Positions 37,446-48,730 of a stretch of 64,000 nucleotides of DNA are shown piece by piece. Where the stretch lies: contig OZ038438.1 in NCBI GenBank assembly GCA_964036275.1, positions 372,001 through 436,000 of the forward strand. Reading direction: 5' to 3'. The notes beneath the pieces were generated by a model. That model was not told where the DNA came from. It was given only the letters and a program-made list of their open reading frames with translations, and did not search any database. The stretch's first letter is position 1, and every line of letters starts with the position of its first letter. The stretch comes from Litoditis marina (lineage: Eukaryota > Nematoda > Chromadorea > Rhabditida > Rhabditidae). The position numbers and the translations under genes were made by a program.

Positions 37446-40400
37446 ATGTTCGATTGGATTATGCGGGTATTTCAATCTGGGTACGTTTCTGTATTTTTGA
37501 ATGGTGATTTAATCAATTTTTGTGAGTCAAACGAAGTTAATAAAGTCAAATAAAAACATAAATGCATACCGTAGGTAGAGGAAATTTTAATAGGGTACGA
37601 GTTTCCGAGTCGCCAACAAATTTTTCTGTGCCGAGTGACATAGACAAATTCTGTGGACGAGCAACAAAATTGAAGCGCGGCCACTGGAAACAAAATTCAA
37701 AATAAAATTAAATTTTCAGTTGCGCGCCCGGGCCCTCGATACATAGCGAACACCATATGGAACTAACGTTTTTTAACGAAGAACTGGAGCACAAACTAGC
37801 TTCACTGGCTAGGCACGTTGGTCTATTTCATTCTTTGTGAATGGGAAGTTCATAAATAGAAGCTCTCCGACATGTCTGGCAATAACTTTCCAATACCTGG
37901 CGGCGCAGCAAACCGTCCAACCTCATGAGAAGTTCATATGAGTTTCTCATGAGATACCTCATGAGCTACTCATGAACTCTTAATGTTGTAGCATAGCAAT
38001 CAATAGAATCTCATAAGAAACTCGTGCTAATAGCTCATGAGGTGATCTCATGAACTTTTGTGGGGATTGCTACGCCGCCAGAGAAAAACATGGACCTTTA
38101 GTTTTCTGCGAAACTTTCTGTCAAATCCTGAGCTCTACGCTAAACTTCACAAACTAAAAACGGTAGTATGAACCAATCTCCATTTTGAAAGTTTCAAACA
38201 GAGCGTTTTCACGCCAACAGAACGTTTTTCAGTTCTGATGTGTAAATCTAATGAATACTACCCTAATAAAAACGAGGCACCTCTTCCAATTTTTTTTATT
38301 GAGACGGTTGTTGGACTATTCCAAATAGCCGAACTACTTTCAAATAACTTTCTATTATCATTATCGCCCACGTTCGTTTGGTGAAATTGGACATTTCAGG
38401 CAGAGAAGTCGTGAGGTTGAGAGCTACTTGGAGCATTGCAGAGAGAACGAACTCAACATAATGAAGGTACTACTTCTTGGTGGGTAACAGGTTCCAACCT
38501 CATAGTAGATTCTACCTATACGCTGTTCGTTCCGTTCGCACTGAGACGCTATGGCAAAGTGCCAAGATTTTCGGATGACTATTTCTTAGAGAAAACATAA
38601 GAATTTCGAGAACTTTTTCTCATCCACGTGCTCTTGTAAAACTGAACAACCGCTAACATAGATTTACAGTTAAAAAACGACAAAATGAGGAAAAATAGCC
38701 TGAAATATTCATTGGCACGGTGCCAAAGTCTGAGTGGGAATGACGGGAACTACATCCTCTGTATGTTGGTCCTGTTTCAGGCGGACCAGCCAGTGGCAAA
38801 AGCACCATTTTCAAGCAAATGCGGTTAGTTCTTGAAGAGATAATTTTTAGTAATCATTGTTCACCTGTAGTACAAACGGGGTTTTCCTATCTGTATGCTG
38901 ACTTTAAAACGGAATAAGGAGCTTTCCCGGCTTCAGAAACCCGTGCCTGCAACTTGGTTAATCACAAGGTTGGAAAAGGCAGGTTGCATAGTTTTCATCG
39001 GATATTCACTGACACCTTGGTGGAATAATTCGCCATGAACAGATCTTGACAATTTTACGAGCAGATTGCTTATTCATCCCACACAAACTGTTCAACGGAC
39101 AACTCGTAAGATAAAGAAATGGAACTATTGAACCAAAGAGGTAAACGCGGTATACCGTATACATTCCGTTCTTTCAGGATAATTCATAAAGACGGGTTTC
39201 AATGTCCGCAAGTATTGTATGAGTTCAAGCAGTTGATATTCGCCAATATACTGACTATTACGGAACAACTTCTGAGTGGAGCAAAGCAACGAGGATTCGA
39301 TCTATTACACATGCAGGTGAGCTATATAGTTAGCCATTTTCCTTGATGAACTATATAGTTAGCCATTTTCCTTGATGATAAGAACTATTATGATCAGAGA
39401 AAGTGAAGTTCTCAATTTAGTTTCAGCTCAATGCATAGTTTACGGAATTTAACCCAAAAGTAACACAGCGGGAGCAATATATACCAAATCTTCAACTTTG
39501 GCATGCTTTGGAGATAGCAAACTCTATGCGTAGTCTTGTCTACCCTCCCGATCTCCTTTGCACTTTTGGAACTATAGTTCGCTAACCAGTTTTTGTGTGA
39601 TAGATTGACTGAGTATTCAAAAATTTGAAATTTTACAGGATCTGGTCAATTCAATCATAGAAGAAGTTGAGAAAGCGAGACTATCAGAACAACATGAGAT
39701 CCCGCCTTCGCTCGCCTCACACATCAGAGAACTATGGGCAACTGAAACAGTTCAACACGTTTACCGCGAACGATTCTCCTTCGAACTGCTCGACTCAGCT
39801 AAATAGTTGGTACAAGTTGTGGTTTTTGCAAACTCCTAGAAAACAAATCCTACTACTTGTAAACATAATATCGGCGTGTAGTGCAGCGGTATAAGTCGTG
39901 GTATCTCATAACATACAACACGCGACCAAAAATATATTTTTTGAAATTTAAATTCTTTCACAGTGAAAGTTTTCGTAGAACTGCCATATCTGAAAGACGT
40001 CAGAACCAGAAGTTAAACGTGGATAGCCGATTCCAGAACGGATTGACTTCCACTTATGAACAAAGATGAATCTGACATCGCGAGGGAAGCAATACTTTTG
40101 CCACCATTCGGGATGCATTTCGCTCGCGGCTCGCCAATCTTTTTGCACCATTTTCCTTTTCAAGTTTTGAACTCACTTGTAATTAAATTAATTAATTAAT
40201 TTATTTATTTATCTACATTCAAAGAATGTGGCACTCGCTCATCAGAGGAAGAGAAAAGAAATAGAGAAATAATTGAAGCCATAAAATTTTGAATTGTAAT
40301 TGTATAATTGTAGTATTCTAGGCTACTCAGACATTGTGTTTCCAGCTTTCTGGACAACATTGAGAGAATAGGAAGACCGGATTACATCCCAATTGATGAA

Positions 40401-42062
40401 GATATACTCCACTCGCGAGAAGCCACTACCACACTCAAGTTTGAAATTTTTGAATACCAGCATGTCAGATTGAAGTGAGTCGCGGATTTTAAGTAAAGTA
40501 AAATTCTGTGTTCATTGCGCGGGAGCCTCATTGTTTCAGTGTGACCAGGATTCACACTTGAGATGATTAGTGCTTGAAAACAAATTGATCCTCACCTCGA
40601 CATAGTGGACGAGACAGCAAACGATGTGTGTGGTCTTTGTTCCAGAATTGTCGACGTGGGTGGTCAGCGGTCTCAGAGAAGGAAGTGGATGAGTTTGTTC
40701 GATGACGTCATGGTTGTCATGTTTGTGGTCGACATGACGGGTACAGCGAGGAACAGCGACGAGTTCGAAACAGACGTAGGCGAAGGGGAACAAAAACTAT
40801 TGTTTATAATCAGTACTATAAATGAAATGGAATTCAAAGTGGTAATAATGATAATGGTTACTTCTACTACTTTCAGATCTACACCATGAGTGGTACATTG
40901 AAGCTTTTCGGGGAAGTTGCTACGAACCGAGTTCTCAAAAAGGCCGTGTTCTTGTTATTTTTCAACAAGATGGACATGTTCGAGGAAATTATCGAAAGTG
41001 TAGACATCAAGACAACGTTTGGTGCCTATAGCGGTGAGAAAAAAGTTTACGAAATATGGTTCATCTACCCAAGGCTCGTCGAACAAAACCGATTCCTGGT
41101 CGTGAAAAGTAGCTGAAATCAGTTATAACATGAGCTATAGAATGAATAACCACCAGTCTACCTATTGGACGTTTTTGAATGAACTGTGTTTCCACGTTTT
41201 ACGCTACTATGTGTCTGAGCATCAGACTGAAGGCGTCGCTTTTGACGCGATAAACAGCCAGAATAAGTCATTCAAAATTAAAAGTCATTAAAGAAAAAGT
41301 CATTCGAAAGTTAAAGTCATTAAGTACAGAAACAGTTGAGAATTGAAAATAAAGTTTCCGAAAAATTTCGTAATTTTCAAATCCTGACTAAAAGTGAATT
41401 AATGACTTTTACTTTTGAATGACTAATTCCTGGCACCGACACTTTCAGGTGCAGCTGAACTCGCACCGGCTCAACAGTTCATAAAAGATACATTCTTGAA
41501 GGCCGCTCGACCTCGAAAATCAGTTTTCCCTCATTTTACTACAGCAACAGATACAAACAACATCCAGGTCACAACTTGTTATTTATGCGTTATCAAAATC
41601 AACTGTTAAAACGTTCACGGTTTCATGAGTTTGTGAACTTCTTAGGCCAATTACACAAGCAACCGGGTTGCATGTGTAAAGACAGTTCGGTTGCTTTTCA
41701 AATGCAACCAAAGCAACCAAATTGTATTGAAAACAGAAAAATGTCCAAAAATTGAGTTTTTGGTTGCATTTGAAAAGCAACCGAGAGCAACCGAACTTTC
41801 TTTATACATGCCACCCGGTTCGATTTTGGTTGCATGTGTAAACCGCCAACATAGCAATTTTAAACCACAACTATTGAATTTCATACTCTCTGTAATCACA
41901 CTACTTAGCATCTCACATGTTGTTTGGAAAAATCAGCAAAGGGTTTGAATAGCAAACATATACTTTTAAATACTTTCCATAATACGGTATCTACAGGTGG
42001 TGTTCCGCGCGTGTATGATGAGTGTATTCAAAGCAAGTTCACTAGCAACCGGACTGACCTGA
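37446..42062 (+). CDS. Heterotrimeric G-protein alpha subunit, divergent
   Basis: Ten exons: 37446-37480, 38400-38479, 38781-38823, 39178-39316, 39639-39805, 40346-40474, 40646-40775, 40877-41033, 41449-41567, 41997-42062 (1,065 bases, 354 residues, the family's normal length). P-loop at 39-46 is GGPASGKS instead of the usual GAGESGKS. Switch I keeps the catalytic Arg179 and the Thr pair but reads TTT where TTG is usual. Switch II is DVGGQRSQRRKW with catalytic Gln205. Base recognition is NKMD (271-274) and TTAT (324-327, usually TCAT). The C-terminus, which contacts receptors, is KASSLATGLT, without the Gi-type cysteine. The proposed N-terminus (MFDWIMRVFQSGQ) has no Gly2/Cys3 lipidation site. 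It cannot be placed in Gs, Gi/o, Gq or G12. The first exon rests on phase and position; see the finding on an alternative. Confidence 0.9.
37898..38080. mobile_element. MITE with TGGCGGCG ends and CTCATGA motifs
   Basis: Terminal inverted repeats TGGCGGCGCAGCAAACC/GGATTGCTACGCCGCCA. The interior repeats CTCATGA-type heptamers in both orientations and is itself partly palindromic. It lies in the first G-alpha intron. Confidence 0.85.
41651..41841. mobile_element. MITE with TTACACA ends
   Basis: About 191 bp with ends TTACACAAGCAACC/GGTTGCATGTGTAA and inner inverted GGTTGCTTTTCAAATGCAAC / GTTGCATTTGAAAAGCAACC arms. It fills nearly half of the G-alpha intron between exons 41449-41567 and 41997-42062. 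Confidence 0.88.
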
Positions 42063-42489
42063 TAATTTCGTGAAAATAACTACTGTCGAACAATCGCATC
42101 AACTGTTGATGTAATTTAATATAATGAAGAATTCAACACTATTATGTGATTCTCAATTGTAAGTCTCCCAGGGTACTGAATCGGATTGTTCACGTTACTG
42201 TGGGTCGTTTTACGTTTCTGTTCATACATTATACTTGATTCACGTTCCCAATAGTTGTTTGTAATACTTGATACTTGATGTCTCTCACCTCTAACAGTCG
42301 AAACGATGATGGAAAACCGACACATACACAGTGGTTACCAATTAACACGTGGTTCTGTTTCTAGCTCCCCGTGGAAGCAAAATATGTGCTGAAGTGCACT
42401 TATTCATAGGGATTGTCGTTTGCTTGAGATGAAAACTCTTGGTCGGGCAACAATGAAAGCTGCCCTCCCCGTCGTTGGTCATACATCAC

Positions 42490-42657
42490 CCCCCCCCCCC
42501 CCCCCCCCCTCCCCAAGTCGACTTCAATAAATTATGACGCCTCGAAATATGGAAATGGCAGCCATTTCATATATGGCTGCGGTAGGCGATACTTATACTT
42601 GATCCGGTCAAGATTGGGTGAGTGACCGTTTCTATTGAGGGGGGGGGGGGGGGGGGG
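42490..42657. repeat. Poly(C) and poly(G) tracts in inverted arrangement
   Basis: Twenty C residues at 42490-42509 and nineteen G residues at 42639-42657, separated by about 130 bp. They can pair with each other or form quadruplexes. Confidence 0.9.
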
Positions 42658-42686
42658 TTGTGTATCATCCGTCTATTTGACGATTG

Positions 42687-43133
42687 TCAGTTTTTCCGTA
42701 AGTGTACCGTGATCCTCCGGCCGCCCTTCCTTCCGAGTCTAATGTTTGAGCTTCCTCTTTTGGCTGGTCCAACCTGTCTTGGCACTCTCACTGTCTGACA
42801 AGCAACACTGCTGTCTTCTTGGGTTTCCGTCAAAGTTATCAGGTCTACATCCTGAGTACACTCACGACGAGAATATCTGAAAGATATTGCCCACAGTGTA
42901 TTTATGCATTCGAATGTGAATAACATTATGTAGACCGTCTCCGTCTCCAACCTGTTTACTCCACAGTATTCATAAAATACACCCCCTCTCACCAAGGTGA
43001 AGTTGTGGTAATATGAGCCACCATCTACTATGGTTTCAACACAAACTGGTAGGAATGACGCTTGATTGTATGAAAAAGCAGGTCGGCATTGGAAAAAGTC
43101 ATGTCGGCGTTGCATTGTCAAAAGTTTCACCAA
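42687..43133 (-). CDS. Orphan ORF of 148 codons
   Basis: Starts MVKLLTMQRRHDFFQCRPAF, has one glycosylation site (HNFT), a possible membrane segment (TVYIMLFTFECINTLWAISF) and a basic tail (GRKGGRRITVHLRKN). It is among the longest open frames in the window that no recognised gene explains. No family resemblance, signal peptide or nearby exon with a clear splice link was found. It lies next to the poly(C)/poly(G) pair. It may be a true small gene, an exon, or chance. Confidence 0.28.
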   Translation of the reverse strand: MVKLLTMQRRHDFFQCRPAFSYNQASFLPVCVETIVDGGSYYHNFTLVRGGVFYEYCGVNRLETETVYIMLFTFECINTLWAISFRYSRRECTQDVDLITLTETQEDSSVACQTVRVPRQVGPAKRGSSNIRLGRKGGRRITVHLRKN

Positions 43134-45692
43134 CTTGATATGGGCATCTTTTACACTGTCCCTTCATCCCGCCCGCCATTACAATTTTGGTTACAGAAAG
43201 TAGTTCTTGGAATAGTTGTCCTGGCCCGGGCTGTGGGGCTTAGAGTACATACCTACCTGTTTGTTTTGTAATAATGACAACCGGATAACACTTTTACTAT
43301 GCTTTCGAAGACATATGTTCTCTAAGCGGTTTTGAATATTTTCGCGATCTTGCGCTAGAATTTCGTAACCCATTATGGATATACCTTTACTTTTGTTTGC
43401 TGCGGTTGAATTGTGTGCTTAATGGAGCTCGAATAACACGTGACCGCGACGCAGCCGCCCCGCGTTCTCACTTATTTCACAGCAGCAGCGTTCACAATTG
43501 CCGTCGAAGTTGCCGGCAAAAGCCATCCGATCTAATAAAGTTCAAATTACTGTTTAAAATTGAATTTAGTTTGTATTGATTGTAGCAGTCTCTCTTCCAC
43601 ATCGAATACCAATGTTATGGTGATCGTTGATACATCATTCACTGAGCCATTATGATACATTTATTTGCATTGCTTCCTTTTAATTCGGTTGCCGTCTTTT
43701 CTCTCCCTACCGCTCGCTCGTCGTTTGTTTGATCAACTCTTTTCCTGCTCTCGATAGCTGAAACGGTCATAACTCGGCTGCTCTTCCAGTTTCGCCAGTT
43801 CTTGTTCTTATGCAATTTCTTCCATCCCGAGTTTGGTTGGGGGTATTATAGAGCCACGCCAAAACAGGAATCGCTGGTTCGTTTTTGCTGATGAAACATG
43901 ATTCTTGATGGAATGTTTGGTAGACATATATGTTCTTCACAGTGTGGAGGAAATGCTACTATTTTCGTGTTTCGCATATTTGAATCAAAGAACGCATCAC
44001 TTTTTGAAGATTAGTCGTACACCTCACGGGTCTGTCTATCTATGCATGTAGTTGTAGAAATTATCAGAAAATTAGGCAGCCGATCTGATGAAAATAAAGC
44101 TTAGTAATAAAAAAATCGACAAACCGTGCTCGGCTTCGACTAAACTTGGGAAAGTTTTCCTGGTTTCCCATATCTGTTAATACTTAAAATCATGGAAGTA
44201 ATTGAAAGGCCATTGTTATTCTTGTTGAGTAAGTTCTGGGATGCTTTGTGTAATATTGCTGATGGTTTCTTCTTTCCCCACCCTTTCTTAGCGATCGTGA
44301 GTCACGCATCATGCTTCTTTTTCTTATGACGCACCCCACCCTCTCGTTTGATGATGAAGCAGATCTAGGTGTTACATACAATACCGTAATCAAACATATA
44401 TTAGCGTTGAATAATACATTGTAATCGGTTGAATAGATCTATAGAGATATTAGCGCTGTCTAGCTGTTTTGCATGCTCTGTACGTTTTCCGAAAGCTTTA
44501 GGGCTGGCAGTCAGTCAGAGGTTTTTTCACTATCTAATAATCATCCTGATTTGTGTTTGTGCTAAACTCGTTTAGCATACATCAGTCATCAGATCTTACA
44601 TTTCCTATTGTTATTTAGATTGGTGACTGATTTATTTAAATGTAGTACATAAATCATAAATAAAGGGGGAGTGCTTCAAATTGCTCAAAATACTATTTAC
44701 AGAAGGTGTGTGTGTGCATCTAGCTGTAATGTAAATGTAATGTACAAGTAAAAAGTGAACGTTGGATACTGTTACTGTAGAGTGTTCAGCCTTCTCTCTT
44801 GGTTGATGTATTTTTTGTGATTGTGAGTAATCACGTGCTCCGCATGCGACCTGTACTCTTTGTCTGTCTGTGCGAGTGGGGCTATTGATTGATTTGTCAG
44901 CTGAATTACAATCGCCCGATATGGCTGTCTTCGCCTCCTGTAGTTTCATTCTCGGACAATAGGTTCTTTATTGTGTTCTATTGTCTTTCTTCATTATTTG
45001 TTCCATGCGGATGGATGCGCTGAAAGAAACAATAATTAATAGGTTTCTTGTTAAGTATAAAGTAGTTTATTTGCAAACGATCGGGCTTCACTCGAATCGA
45101 AGTGTTTTGTCATTAGGGATTCACATGAGCATTGTTATCACCCCTTATCAAATTTTATCAAGCTATTTATTTGGTCAGTTTTCCATTCTCCCTTATCATT
45201 TGTTTCTCGGTACCAGGGGGGTAATGTTTTTATTCGATATTTCATCTCTGCCTCGCTTTCTTTTCCATTTATCACCGCACCATACGCATTCTCGGCGGTA
45301 TCTTTGAAGTAGAAATGGTCATGAGCTCATGAGTCAATTGGTTGAATGCTCAACTGCACCTAATTCAAACGTAGGGCGACTTTGTTGAATGCTTCATGAT
45401 CAAACCAACCGTTTTTCTTCCTAATCGAGATTTTGAACTACCCTTATTTCATCAATAGCCGCACCTTACTGGTGATACCCGGTTTTGTAGTTTAATTGCC
45501 GAAATCCGAAATAAAACACCTGATTTTAAATTAATTGATGTGGACAATAAAGTCGCCTCATGTATGACGTAATTCCTTATTCGACTTTTTCTTTCTGGTC
45601 TGAACAATATGTTTACCTTTTCCTTTATTGTCTCCTATACTAAAGTACCTCCATTTCCTCTTCTTCGTATTACATCTCTATTTTGTTAGGTG
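43134..45692. other. Intergenic stretch before the LAPTM4-like gene
   Basis: No exon was recognised. It contains the inverted-repeat element at 45375-45557. An acceptor-like tttgttag directly before the LAPTM4 ATG suggests that a 5' UTR exon may lie in this interval. Confidence 0.45.
45375..45557. mobile_element. MITE, family D copy 1
   Basis: Ends GGCGACTTTGTTG/CAATAAAGTCGCC; the interior aligns with 47866-48043 (CCGTTTTTCTTC, GATTTTGAACT, ACTGGTGA, GTAGTT). It is located about 140 bp upstream of the LAPTM4-like ATG. Confidence 0.8.
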
Positions 45693-48600
45693 ATGCCCCT
45701 TCCAATGTCCAAACCACAATCTACTCATCGCCACCACAGAGTCGATGCCTTGTGGGATATTGATGCCGACAAGTACCGCGTGTGCTGCAGGACTGTCCAT
45801 GTGACAAAGGTTCGTTCCCATATAGTCTATTTCACGCAACAATAGCCCTCTACAGTAAGCTTGCGAATCTTTCAAGCAAATTTTTGATATCTTCTAGGTA
45901 TGGAAAATAGTTCAAACTTTGTGATTTGGTTCTCCACATTGGTTAACACGAGCCTAGAAAATAGTGAATCTAAAAGTTCGTCTGTTTAATAGATAAACAG
46001 CCTTGAATATTCGAAAGATTACTGTAGAAAGTCATCGATTGGTGAAACGGAGTATACCTACACCAGCAAGGTCCGACTTCTCACAAAAAGGACTCCGTTT
46101 AAAGATTGAAAGACGTGCAAATTGATGTTTTGTATCAAAAATAGACCCCCTTTCTCGTTTTCGGCGAAGGTAGCCCGTTTTGCCATTTTCCGATTTTCTA
46201 GCGATTCGGACAAACTTACTGGGCTATGTACATTTTCACTTAATCATGTCATGTGCATTTTTCTGATTTGATAGCAGTTCTGATAAAAGAGTACTAGTCT
46301 TAAGCTCAATACCTGAGCCTGTTCCATTCCCTAATAGCCCCAAGCGAATGATTCTTCCATTTGGATGTTTCACATCTAAACATTTCTGGTATGAGTTGAA
46401 ACTTGAAACTCTGTTCTTCGTTCTAAACACGTTACTACAATCGAATACTGTTTTCATCCAAATGAACTACTTATTTATGCGAAAAACGCACTTATAATCT
46501 TAAATAATTAGAAGTTTACGATAGAAGGTTATTGGTTCAGCGGAGTATATGAATAAATATATATTCATTGATACCCTATTAATCTAATGTTAGCAAATGT
46601 GTAAAACCTTGCGTTGAAGTGAAGTAGTTCAGTGCTGGGTAGGTTCGGAGGTTTTTATTGAGCAGTTTCTTTGTTTTCAGGCCACTCAATTCATTGGTCT
46701 CGTTCAAATGGTCGTCATCGCTGTTTTCACCTTCGCTCTTCTCTTCTTCTATACCAAACAAGTGAATGTGAGTGTAATTGTCTACTCTGCCTTTGCCCTA
46801 GTTTTCTGCCGTAATAATAACTATTTCGAACATTTGAACCCAACAGTAATAATAAATGTCAACCGTGCGTATCAGATTTTTCCAGGAGAGGGAGATACAA
46901 CATACCGTAATGATTATTTTTGTTTGAAAACAATGTGATCGATTATAGTAGCGTATAAGGTTAACGATCAAGAGCGGAATAGCACGTATAGTGCACTTCA
47001 ATATAGCGGTGTACATTGTATAGTTTCATTTTCTTGATGAGATTTCTCGATGGTTCCGTTTGTCAGGGTGCCACCAGCGATGATCACTGGCTGGTCAATT
47101 CGAGTGCCCGTTATTTGAAGGCCTTCCTCACGGCTGTTTCTCTCCAGCTCACACTGGTAAGTTATCCCTTTATTCAAAGTACATTCAAAGCCTATGTAGA
47201 ATACGGCCCTGCTAATTTGCTCATATAGGCTTAGTGAGTTTGACTTTAGAGGTGAGAGCAATGATCAATAACTTTTTTTAGATAAGTGTGATTGTGGGTG
47301 TGATTTCAAAGCAATGAGATTAGCTCCAATTGTAGCTCTCGTTCGCTTGATCTGTTTAGATCTTCTAATGTTATTATTCATATTTTTATCAATCTTTGCT
47401 TTTGGTGGCTATATTTCGAAAATCAACTCGCGAAAGTGTCAGTGTCAGCTTCCTCAATTCATATTCGTTCTTGTCTCAAGTATCTGTGTTTTCAGGTTCT
47501 TTTGATGTTACACGGAGTTCGTACCGAACGCCGTTCGCTTCTCCTCCCTTTCATCATATTTGCGTCCTTAGCAGTTTTCCTCGCCTTCCTTCAGGTATTT
47601 TATTAAATATAAAATCATAGCTCTAATTTAGTTGTTTAACGACGGTTGTTATCTGTACAAACCAAGTCAAACTTGTGTTAGCATTGAAAGATTCATACAT
47701 GACGTTTTATATTTGCGAAAAAATGATATGTCTGTTCAATACTGATTGTATTATTCGGTCATTATAGCAATTGGCTGTAACACTTAAAGTGTAGGTATGA
47801 TATTGTATTTATAGGTTAATTCATTAAAGAACATAGATGAGTCAAACGTTTTTTTGTACTGAAAAACTTCGTTGGATTGTCGATTGAATCACCCGTTTTT
47901 CTTCGAAATCGGGATTTTGAACTGACCAAACTTCAACAAATATCACTTTTACTGGTGAAATACCCCACTTTCCATCTAGCTTGGTAGTTCAATTACCCAG
48001 AGAAAACACCCGATTTTTAATGAATTGTTGTGAGCAACAAAGTCATGAGATGAGTTATTGCAGGTGTCGTCTGACTTTGTGGCCGCCTCCCAGCAACAGC
48101 CGGGATCGGCCTCCGGAGTTCAGCTACTCAGCCATGTGATTGGGATGTTCATGCACATGTGGTGTGTGGCCGTTGTATGGAAATGCTATTGTTTCCTTGG
48201 AGACAAGAAGGTAAGGCTTCCTACTTATTCCTCTCCTCTCCTTATTTCCTATGCTATTGTTGAATGGATGCTGTTCCATGTAAATTACATTGTTCAGCAG
48301 TCATTGTAGTATGAAACTGTTCACGAAAATGAAACTGTTCACAAAAAAAAGATAATTTGTTTGAATTTTCCACCGCGGCCTAGATAAGTGAGATACAAGT
48401 ATCTTACAGAAGAATATGACATCTAGTACATGTTTTGTGATTTGGGTGTGAAGTGAACTTTTATACAGTTAAGGTTACGGTTAGTGAATTCGTTCTAAAC
48501 ATCTAAACTAAGACTTTCTCGCAGAGTTCTCGCACATTCGACACGCGCTACCAGTTTTTTTTTCAATCTGCACGACGGGGTGTGCGTGGGTTACACAACA

Positions 48601-48730
48601 TTGTTTGTTACAGGTAGCAGATCTGATTGGAGAACAGCTGCAGGCTACTTCGGCATTCGCCTTCGACTACTCGCAGCCCCCTCCCTATGCCGATACTGTG
48701 GCTGAGAAGCACCCCCTGACCATTGCTTAG
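45693..48730 (+). CDS. LAPTM4-like lysosomal four-pass membrane protein
   Basis: Six exons, all joining in phase 0: 45693-45809, 46681-46767, 47067-47156, 47496-47594, 48064-48210, 48614-48730 (657 bases, 218 residues; LAPTM4 proteins are about 230). The N-terminal part DKYRVCCRTVHVTKATQFIG matches the family's cysteine-rich start of TM1. Four hydrophobic segments lie near residues 42-60, 86-103, 111-131 and 152-172, with a short luminal loop carrying an NSS glycosylation site after TM1. The cytosolic tail follows WKCYCFLGDKK and carries PPPY at 202-205, the motif that LAPTM proteins use to bind NEDD4-type ubiquitin ligases for sorting to late endosomes and lysosomes. Exact function is unknown; the family affects transporter and receptor sorting. 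Identification rests on layout and the PPxY tail, less on residue identity. Confidence 0.82.
46050..46230. repeat. Dispersed element, family E copy 1
   Basis: Contains AAGGTCCGACTTCTCACAAA, CTCGTTTTCGGCGAAGGTAGC and a TTCTAGCGATTCGGACAAAC end, aligned with 52137-52290 and 61805-61945. The ends carry weakly inverted GTCCGA/TCGGAC. It lies in the first LAPTM4 intron. Confidence 0.7.
47866..48043. mobile_element. MITE, family D copy 2
   Basis: Begins ACTTCGTTGGATTG and ends AACAAAGTCATG; aligns with 45375-45557. It lies immediately before exon 48064-48210 of the LAPTM4-like gene, so its right end is only about 20 bp from the splice acceptor. Confidence 0.78.

Noticed and set aside
38400..38483. 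Alternative end of G-alpha exon 2 at GGTGG|gtaac
   Set aside because: It breaks the frame into the P-loop exon; the donor at 38480 gives the proper GxxxxGKS spacing.
44981..45307. 108-codon plus-strand ORF upstream of the LAPTM4-like gene
   Set aside because: AT-rich, no motif, no donor that would join the LAPTM4 first exon in phase.
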